Below, one piece after another: positions 1-9,386 of a stretch of 64,000 nt of DNA. Numbering within the stretch: the first letter of the stretch is position 1; every line of letters begins with the position of its first letter. The stretch is from Acidobacteriaceae bacterium. Lineage in GTDB: Bacteria > Acidobacteriota > Terriglobia > Terriglobales > Acidobacteriaceae. The stretch spans positions 251,010 to 315,009 of the forward strand of contig PLCO01000009.1 in the NCBI GenBank assembly GCA_003134815.1. Reading direction: 5' to 3'. The position numbers and the translations under genes were made by a program. The notes under the pieces are model-generated. The model saw only the letters and a list, made by a program, of their open reading frames with translations. It had not been told where the DNA came from and searched no databases.

Positions 1-441
1 TGCGGTGCGCAGGACCGCCTCAGCGACAGAGCCCACCAGCAACTTGCCGATGGGTCCCGGCGAGTGCGTGCCCATGACGATACGGTCGATGTGGCGTTCG
101 CGCGTAAAAGCGAGAATTTCGTCGGCGGGCAGGCCCGACCGGACGACAACTTCACAGTTGAGGCCCATTTCGCGAACGCGCGTGGCGAGCGGCTCGAGAT
201 GCTCCTTTTCCAGGCGCGCGGCGGCAGCGGAATCGTAATAACGAATTCCCGAGGGATCCGATGCGGTGACGACGAGTGTGTCATAAGCGTGAAAGAGAAT
301 GAGCTGGGAACCGAATTCATGTGCCTGCGCGAGCGCGAACGAAAACGCCTTCTCGTTGGGCGGTACTTCGGTGGCGAAGAGGATGGTGGAGGGTTTTGTC
401 CAACCAGAATTCGAGAGGCCTGGGTTCAAAAGAGCAGCCAT
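1..441 (-). CDS. Universal stress protein (UspA family), 3' end cut by window edge
   Basis: The minus-strand frame opens with ATG at 441 and stays open to base 1, giving 147 visible residues without a stop. The N-terminus reads ILFATEVPPNEKAF (residues 20-33), typical of the first Usp strand. Near residues 121-140 lies IVMGTHSPGPIGKLLVGSVA, the nucleotide-binding loop of ATP-binding Usp proteins; the usual GxxG appears here as GTHS, followed by the conserved GS. Only the last helix or strand should be missing. Usp proteins are cytoplasmic stress-induced proteins. The gene diverges from the radical SAM gene, leaving a 406-bp shared upstream region. The family is clear; the specific role is unknown. 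Confidence 0.9.
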   Translation of the reverse strand, partial: MAALLNPGLSNSGWTKPSTILFATEVPPNEKAFSFALAQAHEFGSQLILFHAYDTLVVTASDPSGIRYYDSAAAARLEKEHLEPLATRVREMGLNCEVVVRSGLPADEILAFTRERHIDRIVMGTHSPGPIGKLLVGSVAEAVLRTA

Positions 442-847
442 GGGAACCTCCTTATGGCGCGTCCAAATGGTGCCGCTCAAATAGTCTCAGGGGCATTGCG
501 GCTTTGGCGGTGATACGCCGCACATGAGAAGGTGATTCCACTCACCTTTCGGCGATCTGGCGGCTCCGCTTGCCGGCCGGCTCTTGCAAAGTCACGGTAT
601 GGACGCAGGACGTAAACAAGCGGGACTGACAATCGCCCTTGCCTTTGACAGAATTGTGGTCCCGTTGCGCGGATTTGTCCAGCGTGAGTCGACGAGTTTG
701 TCCAGCAAGGGTAGAGGGACCCAAATGAGGCTGAGGACGTGATCCCGATCACAGATTGGCCCACTCAATAACTGATCTGATGGACACGATGGACGGGAAT
801 CGCGACCCTTCGCGATTCGATCTGCGCATTCGCGCAGAGGAGGCCGG
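442..847. other. Divergent intergenic region, no gene seen
   Basis: These 406 bp separate the divergent stress-protein and radical SAM genes. Short open frames here lack coding character. The region probably holds both promoters. The only specific site I can point to is the palindrome at 739-752, listed separately. Confidence 0.6.
739..752. promoter_or_regulatory. Candidate Crp/Fnr-type palindrome upstream of radical SAM gene
   Basis: GTGATCCCGATCAC is a perfect inverted repeat with the GTGA-N6-TCAC spacing of Crp/Fnr-family operators. It lies about 95 bp upstream of the radical SAM start, a distance compatible with activation. A second site with the same spacing lies at 6601-6614, between cydA and hemG. 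Sequence only; no regulator gene is visible in the window. Confidence 0.35.
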
Positions 848-2098
848 ATGACGACGGAGCTGATGCACAATATTCCCGCGCGAGGCGGGATCGACTATGA
901 CGAATCGCCATTTCTGGCGATTTGGGAGATTACGCAGTCCTGCGATCTGGCCTGCAAGCATTGCCGCGCATCTGCGCAGTCGATTCCTCATCCGGACGAG
1001 CTGACACATGAGGAGGGCAAGGCGCTGATCGACCAGATTGCCGAGATGCACGTTCCGATTTTTGTGTTCACAGGCGGCGATCCGCTGAAGCGCAAGGATC
1101 TTTTTGAGCTAATTCGCTACGCGTCGAGCAAGGACCTGCGGGTTGCGGTAACTCCGAGCGCGACGCCGCTGCTGACTCGCGAGGCGATCTTCAAAATGAA
1201 AGAGGCCGGCCTGGTGCGGCTGGGGATTTCGCTGGACGGCTCGACGCCGGAGATTCACGATGCGTTTCGCGGGCTACCGGGAGCGTGGGCGCGGACGATC
1301 CAGGCGATTGAATGGGCCAACGAGGCGGGTGTTCCGATCCAGGTACACACTACCGTGAGCCGGCACAACGTAAACGACCTCGACAATCTGTGCGATTTGT
1401 TTGAGAAGCTGGCGATCGTGATGTGGAATGTGTTCTTCCTGGTTCCTGTTGGCCGCGGCCAGCTGGCCGATTTGCTGAGCGGCGAAGAATTTGAGCAAGT
1501 GTTCGGCAAGATTTATGAACTTTCGCGGCGGGCGAACTTCCAGATCAAGACGACGGAAGCGATGCATTATCGGCGCTACCTGCTGCAGCACAATCTGGAA
1601 GAGAAGCGCATGGGGCATGGAGCGGGGCACGGCGCCGGACACGGTTCGGGGCATGATTCGGGGCTGGCGCGCGGGGCCGCATACGAGCCGGGCACGCCGA
1701 CGGCGGACGCCAAAACGCGCAATATGGGCTGGGCGACGCGCCGCGTGAACGACGGCAAAGGGTTCGTGTTCATTTCGCACATGGGCAACGTGTATCCCAG
1801 CGGATTTTTGCCCATTCATGCGGGCAATGTGCGCGAGATGCCTCTCGGAGAGATCTACCGGAACGCGCCGATCTTTAAAGCGCTGCGCGACACGGGGCGG
1901 CTCGAGGGCAAGTGCGGCGCGTGCGAGTTCAAGGAGATTTGCGGAGGGTCGCGAGCGCGGGCTTACGCGGTGACGGGCGATCCGCTGGCTCAGGAGCCGT
2001 GCTGCATCTATGAGCCGAAGAACTGGGACGCGGAGTTGGATCGGCAGGCTGAGGCGTTTCGGCATGCGACGCCGGCGCGGGAGCTGGTTAGGCTGTAA
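848..2098 (+). CDS. Radical SAM/SPASM protein, heme-maturase-like (AhbD/NirJ-type, TIGR04053-like)
   Basis: The 416-residue protein has the radical SAM cluster motif SCDLACKHC (C32, C36, C39), which binds the 4Fe-4S cluster that cleaves S-adenosylmethionine. The C-terminal third (about residues 355-395) carries a Cys-rich SPASM-type segment, KCGACEFKEICGG then EPCCIYEP, expected to bind further Fe-S clusters. This layout matches the family containing NirJ/AhbD heme-modifying enzymes and uncharacterised relatives; I recall the TIGR04053 subgroup as closest. A Gly/His repeat (GHGAGHGAGHGSGH, about residues 257-270) sits between the two halves and is absent from typical members; it could bind metal. 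ATG at 848 follows AGAGGAGG. Proximity to cydAB and a porphyrinogen oxidase suggests a heme-linked role, by inference only. Confidence 0.8.
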   Translation: MTTELMHNIPARGGIDYDESPFLAIWEITQSCDLACKHCRASAQSIPHPDELTHEEGKALIDQIAEMHVPIFVFTGGDPLKRKDLFELIRYASSKDLRVAVTPSATPLLTREAIFKMKEAGLVRLGISLDGSTPEIHDAFRGLPGAWARTIQAIEWANEAGVPIQVHTTVSRHNVNDLDNLCDLFEKLAIVMWNVFFLVPVGRGQLADLLSGEEFEQVFGKIYELSRRANFQIKTTEAMHYRRYLLQHNLEEKRMGHGAGHGAGHGSGHDSGLARGAAYEPGTPTADAKTRNMGWATRRVNDGKGFVFISHMGNVYPSGFLPIHAGNVREMPLGEIYRNAPIFKALRDTGRLEGKCGACEFKEICGGSRARAYAVTGDPLAQEPCCIYEPKNWDAELDRQAEAFRHATPARELVRL

Positions 2099-2249
2099 AC
2101 AACTTCGAAGCACCGCAGGATCGAATCTTCTTCAGGATTTGGGCCTGACGGATCTCAATTGGTGAGCATTTCCCCGCAACGCCCTCCCGCCTCGACCATT
2201 CCTTTGAACCGGCTATCCCCAAAACCCGCGTGCGTCACTCCGTCGCCCT

Positions 2250-2993
2250 CTATTCCCAACGGAAAATCTTAGCCGAGAGCGCCGTAAACAGCAGGAAGAA
2301 CACGATCAGCATTGCCACATCCGCAAGGTGAGCTGACCATGGGTCGCCTACCCAAATGCCTTGCAGCAAGCTTACGGCGTAGTTCATCGGCGATAGGCGC
2401 GCCAGCATGCGAAACGCGGGCGGGAATGATGCGATGGGCGCAAACAGTCCTGAAAGCCCGACCATCGGGTACAACACCACCGCTCCGACCGGTTGTGCGA
2501 ATCGCGCAGTGGGAACAATGCTGGCGATGACAAAACCGATCGATAGTATGCTCCAGGTGCTGATTACCAGCGCGACTGCGAAAGAGACGATCGGAGGGTG
2601 GACGCCCGGCGGAATGTAGCGCTTGCCCGCCAGAAACATCAGCAGCAGTGACGCCGCGGTCAGCAGCAGCTTGACCAGGACGTGCGCACTAAGAATGGTT
2701 TGCGGTCGCAGTGGCGTGGCCCGCAGCCTCTTGAGGATGCCGCCCTCGCGGTAGATTGAAATGATGGTCACCAGTGAAAGCACTGCGCTGATGACAATCA
2801 GAATCGACGCCATAACGGGAAGACCCACCCGCGCAAAATTGCTCATCGAAGGTGTCTGTGCCTTTGAAGTGATCGCCCGGCCAACCAACACAAACACCAG
2901 CACCGGCACCACAATCGTCCCGATCGCCCCCAGCGGCTCGCGCATGAAGATCTTGATCTCAATCCACGTCAGTTTACCCAGCCCACGCAGCAT
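2250..2993 (-). CDS. ABC-2 type transporter permease
   Basis: The 247-residue integral membrane protein has about six hydrophobic segments, with the N-terminal signature WIEIKIFMREPLGA (residues 10-23) of ABC-2 permeases. A central IIRE-like stretch (YREGGILKRLRATPL, about residues 81-95) matches the conserved permease motif for ATPase coupling. It follows its ATPase by 11 bp and forms the end of the apparent cydA-cydB-ATPase-permease operon. The substrate is unknown. This is not CydC or CydD, which are fused ATPase-membrane exporters. Confidence 0.88.
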   Translation of the reverse strand: MLRGLGKLTWIEIKIFMREPLGAIGTIVVPVLVFVLVGRAITSKAQTPSMSNFARVGLPVMASILIVISAVLSLVTIISIYREGGILKRLRATPLRPQTILSAHVLVKLLLTAASLLLMFLAGKRYIPPGVHPPIVSFAVALVISTWSILSIGFVIASIVPTARFAQPVGAVVLYPMVGLSGLFAPIASFPPAFRMLARLSPMNYAVSLLQGIWVGDPWSAHLADVAMLIVFFLLFTALSAKIFRWE

Positions 2994-3004
2994 CGTAATT
3001 CTCC

Positions 3005-3919
3005 CTACTCGCGAATGGAGCGCCCGGTCAGCTTGAGAAAAACGTCCTCAAGGTTGGGAAGGATGGCGCGAAAATCGGTGACTCGCACGCGATTCTCCGA
3101 AAGGAAGTGAATCACTTCAGTCACCAGATCGCCGCGTCCGTAAATCGTAAACTGACTCCCATTGCGCTCCACTCTTTCCACGCGCGGAATCAAATTGAAG
3201 GGTTCCGCGGCGGCTGGATCGCTAACTTCAATCACGACTGTACGTTCGGGACAATGCCGGAGCACCAGGTTCGCGGGCGTGTCGATGTCGATGATGCGCC
3301 CATGCTCCATGATGGCCACGCGGTCGCACAGCCTTTCCGCCTCTTCCATCAAGTGCGTCGTCAGAAAGACCGTCTTCCCGCGTTCGCGAATTCCGCGCAC
3401 CAGATCCCAGATTGCGTGGCGCGATTGCGGATCGAGGCCGGTGGTCAGCTCGTCAAGGAACACTACCTCCGGATCGTTGATCAGTGCCAGCGCAATGAAC
3501 AGCCGCTGCTTCTGGCCGCCGGAGAGATTCATGAACCAGGCATTGCGCTTGTCTGTGAGGCCGAGTTGATCGAGCAGTCGATCGCCGTCGACGCTCTTCT
3601 TCTTATAGAGCGAGGCCCACAGGTCCACCGCCTCCCAGACCTTGATGCGCTTCTGCAACTGGGCTTGCTGGAGCTGCACGCCGATGCGGTTCTGCAGTTT
3701 ATAGACGTCGCGGAAAGGGTCGAGCGCCAGAACCGCGATGGAGCCGCGATCGGGCTTGCGCAGTCCCTCGATGCACTCCATTGTGGTTGTTTTTCCGGCG
3801 CCGTTTGGACCGATCAGTCCGAAGATCTCACCTTCGTTCACTTCAAACGTGGCGTCTGCCACAGCGACCGTCCTGCCGTAGCTTTTGCGAAGACCGGATA
3901 CCTGGATGACTGGGCGCAT
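3005..3919 (-). CDS. ABC transporter ATP-binding protein (ABC-2/DrrA-like)
   Basis: The ATPase has Walker A GPNGAGKTT (about residues 37-45), signature LSGGQKQR, Walker B VVFLDE and the H-loop TTHLMEE. The segment after Walker B reads DELTTGLDP, where most members have DEPTTGLDP. I chose ATG at 3919 because MRPVIQVSGLRKSYG is where family members begin; an in-frame TTG at 3964 overlaps the cydB stop and would add 15 residues. The gene lies 41 bp after cydB and 11 bp before the permease, so it is probably co-transcribed with the cytochrome bd genes. The C-terminal 80 residues resemble the DrrA-type accessory domain (DUF4162-like). Export of a lipid, drug or redox-related molecule is possible but unproven. 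Confidence 0.9.
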   Translation of the reverse strand: MRPVIQVSGLRKSYGRTVAVADATFEVNEGEIFGLIGPNGAGKTTTMECIEGLRKPDRGSIAVLALDPFRDVYKLQNRIGVQLQQAQLQKRIKVWEAVDLWASLYKKKSVDGDRLLDQLGLTDKRNAWFMNLSGGQKQRLFIALALINDPEVVFLDELTTGLDPQSRHAIWDLVRGIRERGKTVFLTTHLMEEAERLCDRVAIMEHGRIIDIDTPANLVLRHCPERTVVIEVSDPAAAEPFNLIPRVERVERNGSQFTIYGRGDLVTEVIHFLSENRVRVTDFRAILPNLEDVFLKLTGRSIRE

Positions 3920-3960
3920 CTTGTTTGCGAAGAATTTTTTGAACTGATGCGCAGTGTATA

Positions 3961-5019
3961 TCAATGACCGCTGGCGTGGGGCCCGCCGGCGTGGGCGTCT
4001 GCTTTGCCCTTAAAGCGGCTGTAGACGAAGACCACGTAGCCAACGGCGAGAGCCATGCCGACGAGCCACCAGGCGAGGCCGACGGCGAGCGTGTGCGGGC
4101 CGGAGATTGCGCGGGTGAGCGTGATGTCGTTGGCGGCGCCAGTGGAAGCGGGAAGCAGAACCGGATAGAGGCCCCAGCACGCGCCAGCAAGCATGAAAAA
4201 CAGATAGAGGCATGAGGCGAGAAAGGCTTTCAGCGGCTGGCGTTTGCGATTCCAGAGTTGGACCGCGGCGAGCGAAGCAATGACGCCGACGGGGACGAAA
4301 AATGTGACCGGGTAGTGGTAGTAGTTGTCGAGGCTGGCGGGGCGGACGGCGATGGTGGCGAAGAGGCTGACAATTGTGAGGGCTATAAGAATGAACCAGA
4401 GGGGCGAGACCACGTTGCGGGCACGCTGCTCAAGATCGCCGGAAACTTTGAGCGAGAGCCACAAGGCGCCGTGCATGGTGAGAGCGACGAGAGCCACGAG
4501 GCCGCCGATGACGGTGTACCAATCGAGAATGCCGGGCAGAACGCCCGGCTGCCAGTTGGTCCAGAGCGGCAGGAAAAAGTAGCCGTCGGCATTGATCGGA
4601 ACGCCGCGAATGACATTGGCGAGGGCCGCGCCGTAGAAGATGGTAAGCAGCGCGCTTGCGAAACCGAAGACGCCATCGAGAAGCGCGCGCCAGACGCCGA
4701 CATCGATGTGATTGCGCAGCTCAAGGCTGACACCGCGCAGGATGAGCAGCCAGAGGACGATCATGAGGGGCAGATAGAAACCGCTGAAGGCCGAGGCGTA
4801 GAGCAGCGGAAAGGCGAAGTAGAGTGTGCCGCCGCCGGCGAGGAGCCAGACTTCGTTGCCGTCCCAGACAGGGCCGATGGAGGCAAGCGTGGCCCGGCGA
4901 TCAGACTCGGTCCGCACTAGAAACAAATGCAGGACGCCCACGCCGAGATCGAAGCCGTCGAGGACCACGTAGCCGACAATCATTACGGCAACGAGCCAGA
5001 ACCAGAGAAAACCCATCAT
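3961..5019 (-). CDS. cydB: Cytochrome bd ubiquinol oxidase subunit II
   Basis: The 352-residue membrane protein carries the subunit II hallmarks VLDGFDLGVG (about residues 19-28) and GPVWDGNEVWL (about residues 49-59), plus eight to nine hydrophobic helices. CydB pairs with CydA in the cytoplasmic membrane to form the high-affinity terminal oxidase that reduces O2 to water with quinol. Length is slightly below the E. coli protein. It follows cydA by 73 bp; that gap contains degenerate CAGTTTTCAG-type repeats. The C-terminus is Gly/His-rich (DAHAGGPHASGH). Confidence 0.95.
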   Translation of the reverse strand: MMGFLWFWLVAVMIVGYVVLDGFDLGVGVLHLFLVRTESDRRATLASIGPVWDGNEVWLLAGGGTLYFAFPLLYASAFSGFYLPLMIVLWLLILRGVSLELRNHIDVGVWRALLDGVFGFASALLTIFYGAALANVIRGVPINADGYFFLPLWTNWQPGVLPGILDWYTVIGGLVALVALTMHGALWLSLKVSGDLEQRARNVVSPLWFILIALTIVSLFATIAVRPASLDNYYHYPVTFFVPVGVIASLAAVQLWNRKRQPLKAFLASCLYLFFMLAGACWGLYPVLLPASTGAANDITLTRAISGPHTLAVGLAWWLVGMALAVGYVVFVYSRFKGKADAHAGGPHASGH

Positions 5020-5030
5020 GACGGAGGCCT

Positions 5031-5064
5031 CAGTTTTCAGTTCGCGGTTCGTAGTTCACAGTTG
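5031..5064. repeat. Degenerate short-period repeat in cydA-cydB spacer
   Basis: The spacer reads as variants of CAGTT spaced 7-9 bp apart (CAGTTTTCAGTTCGCGGTTC, then GTAGTTCACAGTTG). Similar strings occur at 12715-12824, 19786-19856, 36474-36545 and 36952-37026. No coding potential or clear fold is visible. Confidence 0.55.
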
Positions 5065-5092
5065 TCTGCTCGCACAGGCCGATTGAAATTGC

Positions 5093-6442
<1,350 letters not shown>

Positions 6443-6777
6443 GCAAGGTCTCCTGCTGCGGACAACAGCCGGATGACAGACGGGGAAGGCATCCGGGAAC
6501 CGGGTTCAGGAATCAGGATCGGGTGATCAATGAAGGCAAAACATTCAGATAGCGAGCAAGAATGATGGGTCAGTTTCGCAATCGATTCTAGCCCCTTGCA
6601 GTGACGTTAATCACATTTCGTGGCCAGCAGGTGGCTTGATTCTGGAATTTGAGAGGGCCATTCTTCTGCCGCCGGCGATTTCCCTCCAGCGCGCTGGCGG
6701 CGCATGCGGTCGCAAATGCTGCAGATTCGCAAATCACTGCAAACCCAATTGCTGTAAATATGGAGTGAGGCCAGAGG
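6443..6777. other. Divergent cydA/hemG intergenic region
   Basis: These 335 bp lie between divergently transcribed cydA and hemG and should hold both promoters. I see no gene. The one recognisable element is the palindrome at 6601-6614. Confidence 0.6.
6601..6614. promoter_or_regulatory. Candidate Crp/Fnr-type site between cydA and hemG
   Basis: GTGACGTTAATCAC, flanked by A on both sides, matches the GTGA-N6-TCAC core of Crp/Fnr operators. It lies 159 bp upstream of cydA and 164 bp upstream of hemG. Oxygen or redox control of cytochrome bd by Fnr-family regulators is well established in other bacteria; binding here is inferred. Confidence 0.35.
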
Positions 6778-8226
6778 ATGCGGATTGCGATCGTGGGCGG
6801 AGGGATTGCGGGGCTGGCAGCGGCCTATGAGCTCGAGAAGGCGCGCGCGGCGGGAGCTTCTGTCGACTACACGCTTTACGAAGAGCGGGCAAGCTTGGGC
6901 GGATCGCTGGCGTCGGAGACTGTGAACGGCGCAGTGCTGGAGCGCGGGCCGGATTCGTTTCTGACTGAAAAGCCCGCGGCGATCGAGCTTTGTCGCGAGC
7001 TGGGGCTTGGCGGCGAATTGTTGCCTTCAAACGACGTAGAGCGGAAGACCTATATTGTGGTGCGCAACAGGCTGGTGGCGCTGCCCGATGGGCTGATGTT
7101 TCTTGTGCCGACGAAGTTGATTCCCACGGCGCTGACGCGGCTGTTCGGGTTGCAGACCAAAATGCGCATGGGGCTTGAGCTGCTGCACGGTGCGCGGCCG
7201 AGCGGCGGCGATGAGTCCGTTGCGGCGCTGGTGCGACGGCACTTTGGGCAAGAGGCGGTGGATCGGCTGGCCGATCCGTTGCTGAGCGGCATTTATGGCG
7301 GCGACGCCGAGCAACTGAGCGCGCAAACGGTGCTGCCGCGGTTGGTGGAGATGGAGACGAAATATGGCTCGCTGACGCGCGGCATGCTGGCTGCGCATAA
7401 GCGGATGAAAGGCGCAGCGAAGAACTCGTCTAAAACTCGAAGCGGCGGAGCCGGCATTTTTACGGCGCTGCGCGGAGGCATGAGCCAGTTGGTGGATGCG
7501 CTGGTGGCGCGAATTGATCCGGCGAGATTGCGCACTGGAACGCCGGTGAGCGCGATTCGGAGGGCGGTGGGCGGTTGGAGCGTAGAGGCCGGCGGGATTG
7601 CGGAGAGTTACGACGCGCTGATTGTGGCGGCGCCTGCGTGGGCGGCGGGGGATTTGTTGGGGCCGGTCGACGCTGCGCTCGGCAGTGAGCTTGGCGGCAT
7701 TCCTTATTCATCGTCGATCACAATGAATTTGGTTTACGACGAGGCGAAGATCGGCGCGCTGCCTGAGGGATTCGGATTTCTGGTTCCCGCGGTGGAGGGC
7801 CGCGCGATGCTGGCCTGCACTTTTGTGCATCGCAAATTCCTGGGACGGACGCCGCCGGGGAAGGCCGTGCTTCGCGCATTTCTGGGCGGAGTGAACGGCG
7901 AGGCGCTGCTGGCCGAGAGCGATGAGTCTCTGGTTGCGACGGTGCGGCGCGAGTTGAGCGAGATTCTGGGGGGAGAGACGCTCAGCGCGGACGTCGCCCC
8001 CGAACATGCGCAGGTTTCGCGCTGGCGGCGGGCGATGGCGCAATATGCCGTAGGGCACAAGGAGCGGATGCAGCGGATTGCGGCGAGGGTTGCAGAGCTG
8101 CCGGGATTGCGGCTGGTTGGAAATGCGTACGACGGAATCGGCGTTCCCGATTGCATCCGGCTGGGGCGGCAAGCGGCGCGGGAACTGATGGCGGCGGGCG
8201 CAAAGACGACGACGGCGACGGTCTGA
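6778..8226 (+). CDS. hemG: Protoporphyrinogen/coproporphyrinogen oxidase, FAD-dependent (HemY/CgoX type)
   Basis: The 482-residue flavoprotein begins with a Rossmann FAD motif, IVGGGIAGLAAAYELE (residues 4-19), followed by LGGSLAS and the ERGPDSFL segment typical of oxygen-dependent porphyrinogen oxidases. The C-terminus has RLVGNAYDGIGVPDCI, the conserved FAD-binding end of the family. It oxidises the porphyrinogen macrocycle by six electrons late in heme synthesis. Without biochemical data I cannot separate the protoporphyrin-dependent route (HemY) from the coproporphyrin-dependent route (CgoX). It lies 57 bp before trpC on the same strand and diverges from cydA, whose product needs heme b and d. 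Confidence 0.92.
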   Translation: MRIAIVGGGIAGLAAAYELEKARAAGASVDYTLYEERASLGGSLASETVNGAVLERGPDSFLTEKPAAIELCRELGLGGELLPSNDVERKTYIVVRNRLVALPDGLMFLVPTKLIPTALTRLFGLQTKMRMGLELLHGARPSGGDESVAALVRRHFGQEAVDRLADPLLSGIYGGDAEQLSAQTVLPRLVEMETKYGSLTRGMLAAHKRMKGAAKNSSKTRSGGAGIFTALRGGMSQLVDALVARIDPARLRTGTPVSAIRRAVGGWSVEAGGIAESYDALIVAAPAWAAGDLLGPVDAALGSELGGIPYSSSITMNLVYDEAKIGALPEGFGFLVPAVEGRAMLACTFVHRKFLGRTPPGKAVLRAFLGGVNGEALLAESDESLVATVRRELSEILGGETLSADVAPEHAQVSRWRRAMAQYAVGHKERMQRIAARVAELPGLRLVGNAYDGIGVPDCIRLGRQAARELMAAGAKTTTATV

Positions 8227-8283
8227 TTCGAGACGGCGTGCGGTAGCGCAGCAGGATTGCACGCCCGTATACTTTACATAGAT

Positions 8284-9111
8284 ATGTCCGCCAACGCAGA
8301 CACTTTTTTGACGACGATTCTGGCATCGACGCGCGCTACATTGGCGGCGGCGAAGGCGGATGTTCCTGTCGCAGATTTGGAGCGGCGGGCCGCTGAGCAT
8401 CGCCCGCGCGGATGGGCTGCCGCGTTGCGCAGCCAGGCTGAAAATGGGCCGGCAATTATTGCGGAGATCAAGAAGGCGTCGCCGTCAAGGGGAGTGATTC
8501 GGGCCGCTTTTGACCCCGCATGGCTGGCGCGGCGGTATCGCGCAGGAGGAGCGGCGGCGCTTTCGGTGCTGACGGACGAACCGTACTTTCAGGGCAGCCT
8601 GCGCAACCTGGAGATGGCATCGAGCGCCGCACCGCTCGCCTGCCTGCGCAAGGACTTCATCGTTGACGAGTACCAGATTGTCGAGGCGCGAGCGCATCGC
8701 GCCGACGCGATTCTGCTGATCGCCGCGGCGCTGGACAATTCCGAGTTGAGAAGACTGGCTGCGGCCGCCCGCTCGCTCGCACTCGACGTGCTGGTTGAGG
8801 TCCACACCGCTGAAGAGCTGGACGGAGTGCTCGATGCGCTGGGCGAGACGGGCGCGGACGCTATCGGGGTGAACAATCGCGACCTGAAGACGTTTGAGGT
8901 GAGCGCTGAGACGTCAATGGCGCTGGTTGGGCGGATTCCGGCGAGCGTGGTGCGCGTGACGGAGAGCGGTATTTCCACGCGCGACCACATCGCGCAGCTG
9001 CGCAAGGCGGGATTTGATGCGTTCCTGATCGGTGAGAGCCTGATGCGGCAGCCGGATCCCGGAGCGGCGCTGGCGGAGTTGCTGAGCGGGGCGTCTGCTC
9101 ACCCCAAATGA
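8284..9111 (+). CDS. trpC: Indole-3-glycerol-phosphate synthase
   Basis: This 275-residue TIM-barrel enzyme carries AEIKKASPSRG (residues 60-70, catalytic Lys) and LRKDFIVDEYQI (about residues 121-132), both diagnostic. It closes CdRP to indole-3-glycerol phosphate in tryptophan synthesis. I used ATG at 8284; an upstream in-frame TTG at 8257 would add nine unconserved residues. It is the first trp gene here (no trpE, trpG or trpD in the window). Its stop codon lies inside the left arm of the toxin-antitoxin operator, so the TA module begins at the very end of trpC. Confidence 0.96.
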   Translation: MSANADTFLTTILASTRATLAAAKADVPVADLERRAAEHRPRGWAAALRSQAENGPAIIAEIKKASPSRGVIRAAFDPAWLARRYRAGGAAALSVLTDEPYFQGSLRNLEMASSAAPLACLRKDFIVDEYQIVEARAHRADAILLIAAALDNSELRRLAAAARSLALDVLVEVHTAEELDGVLDALGETGADAIGVNNRDLKTFEVSAETSMALVGRIPASVVRVTESGISTRDHIAQLRKAGFDAFLIGESLMRQPDPGAALAELLSGASAHPK

Positions 9112-9156
9112 TTGCAATGATTGCAGTTTGGAGATAGAATGCAATCATTGCAATCA
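9109..9156. promoter_or_regulatory. Perfect 17-bp inverted repeat: probable toxin-antitoxin operator
   Basis: TGATTGCAATGATTGCA at 9109-9125 is repeated in exact reverse complement at 9140-9156, with a 14-bp spacer. Arm centres are 31 bp apart, about three helical turns, suiting two antitoxin dimers on one DNA face. Each arm is itself a tandem of TGATTGCA. The right arm ends 15 bp before the antitoxin ATG. The left arm includes the trpC stop codon TGA (9109-9111). FitAB and VapBC complexes are known to repress through such paired inverted repeats. Confidence 0.75.
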
Positions 9157-9171
9157 TGAAAGGACGCAGCG

Positions 9172-9384
9172 ATGGCGACCAACTTAATTGTCAGGAAGGT
9201 GGAGGCGGAGATCGTTAAGTCATTGAAAGAGCAGGCTGCACGTAACGGCCGCAGCGCCGAGGCGGAGCATCGGGAGATTCTCAAGGCTGCCTTGCTTCGG
9301 CCGCGCAGACGATCCATCAGCGAAGCGCTGGCCTCCATTCCAAATGTCGGTCGCGATTCCGACTTTGAGTTTGACCGGAATTAG
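9172..9384 (+). CDS. FitA/VapB-like ribbon-helix-helix antitoxin
   Basis: The 70-residue protein begins NLIVRKVEAEIVKSLKEQ, then AARNGRSAEAEHREILKAAL (residues 24-43): the beta-strand, helix, helix arrangement of FitA-type antitoxins, which match the pattern RAARHGRSMEAEVREIL. The N-terminal half should bind the inverted repeat at 9109-9156. The acidic/aromatic tail (DSDFEFDRN) is the expected toxin-neutralising arm. The toxin GTG begins 2 bp after the stop. The pair separates trpC from trpF. Confidence 0.88.
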   Translation: MATNLIVRKVEAEIVKSLKEQAARNGRSAEAEHREILKAALLRPRRRSISEALASIPNVGRDSDFEFDRN

Positions 9385-9386
9385 CC

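Noticed and set aside
4258..4920. Long acidic open frame antisense to cydB
   Set aside because: It is the mirror of a conserved membrane-protein gene, with biased composition and no domain.
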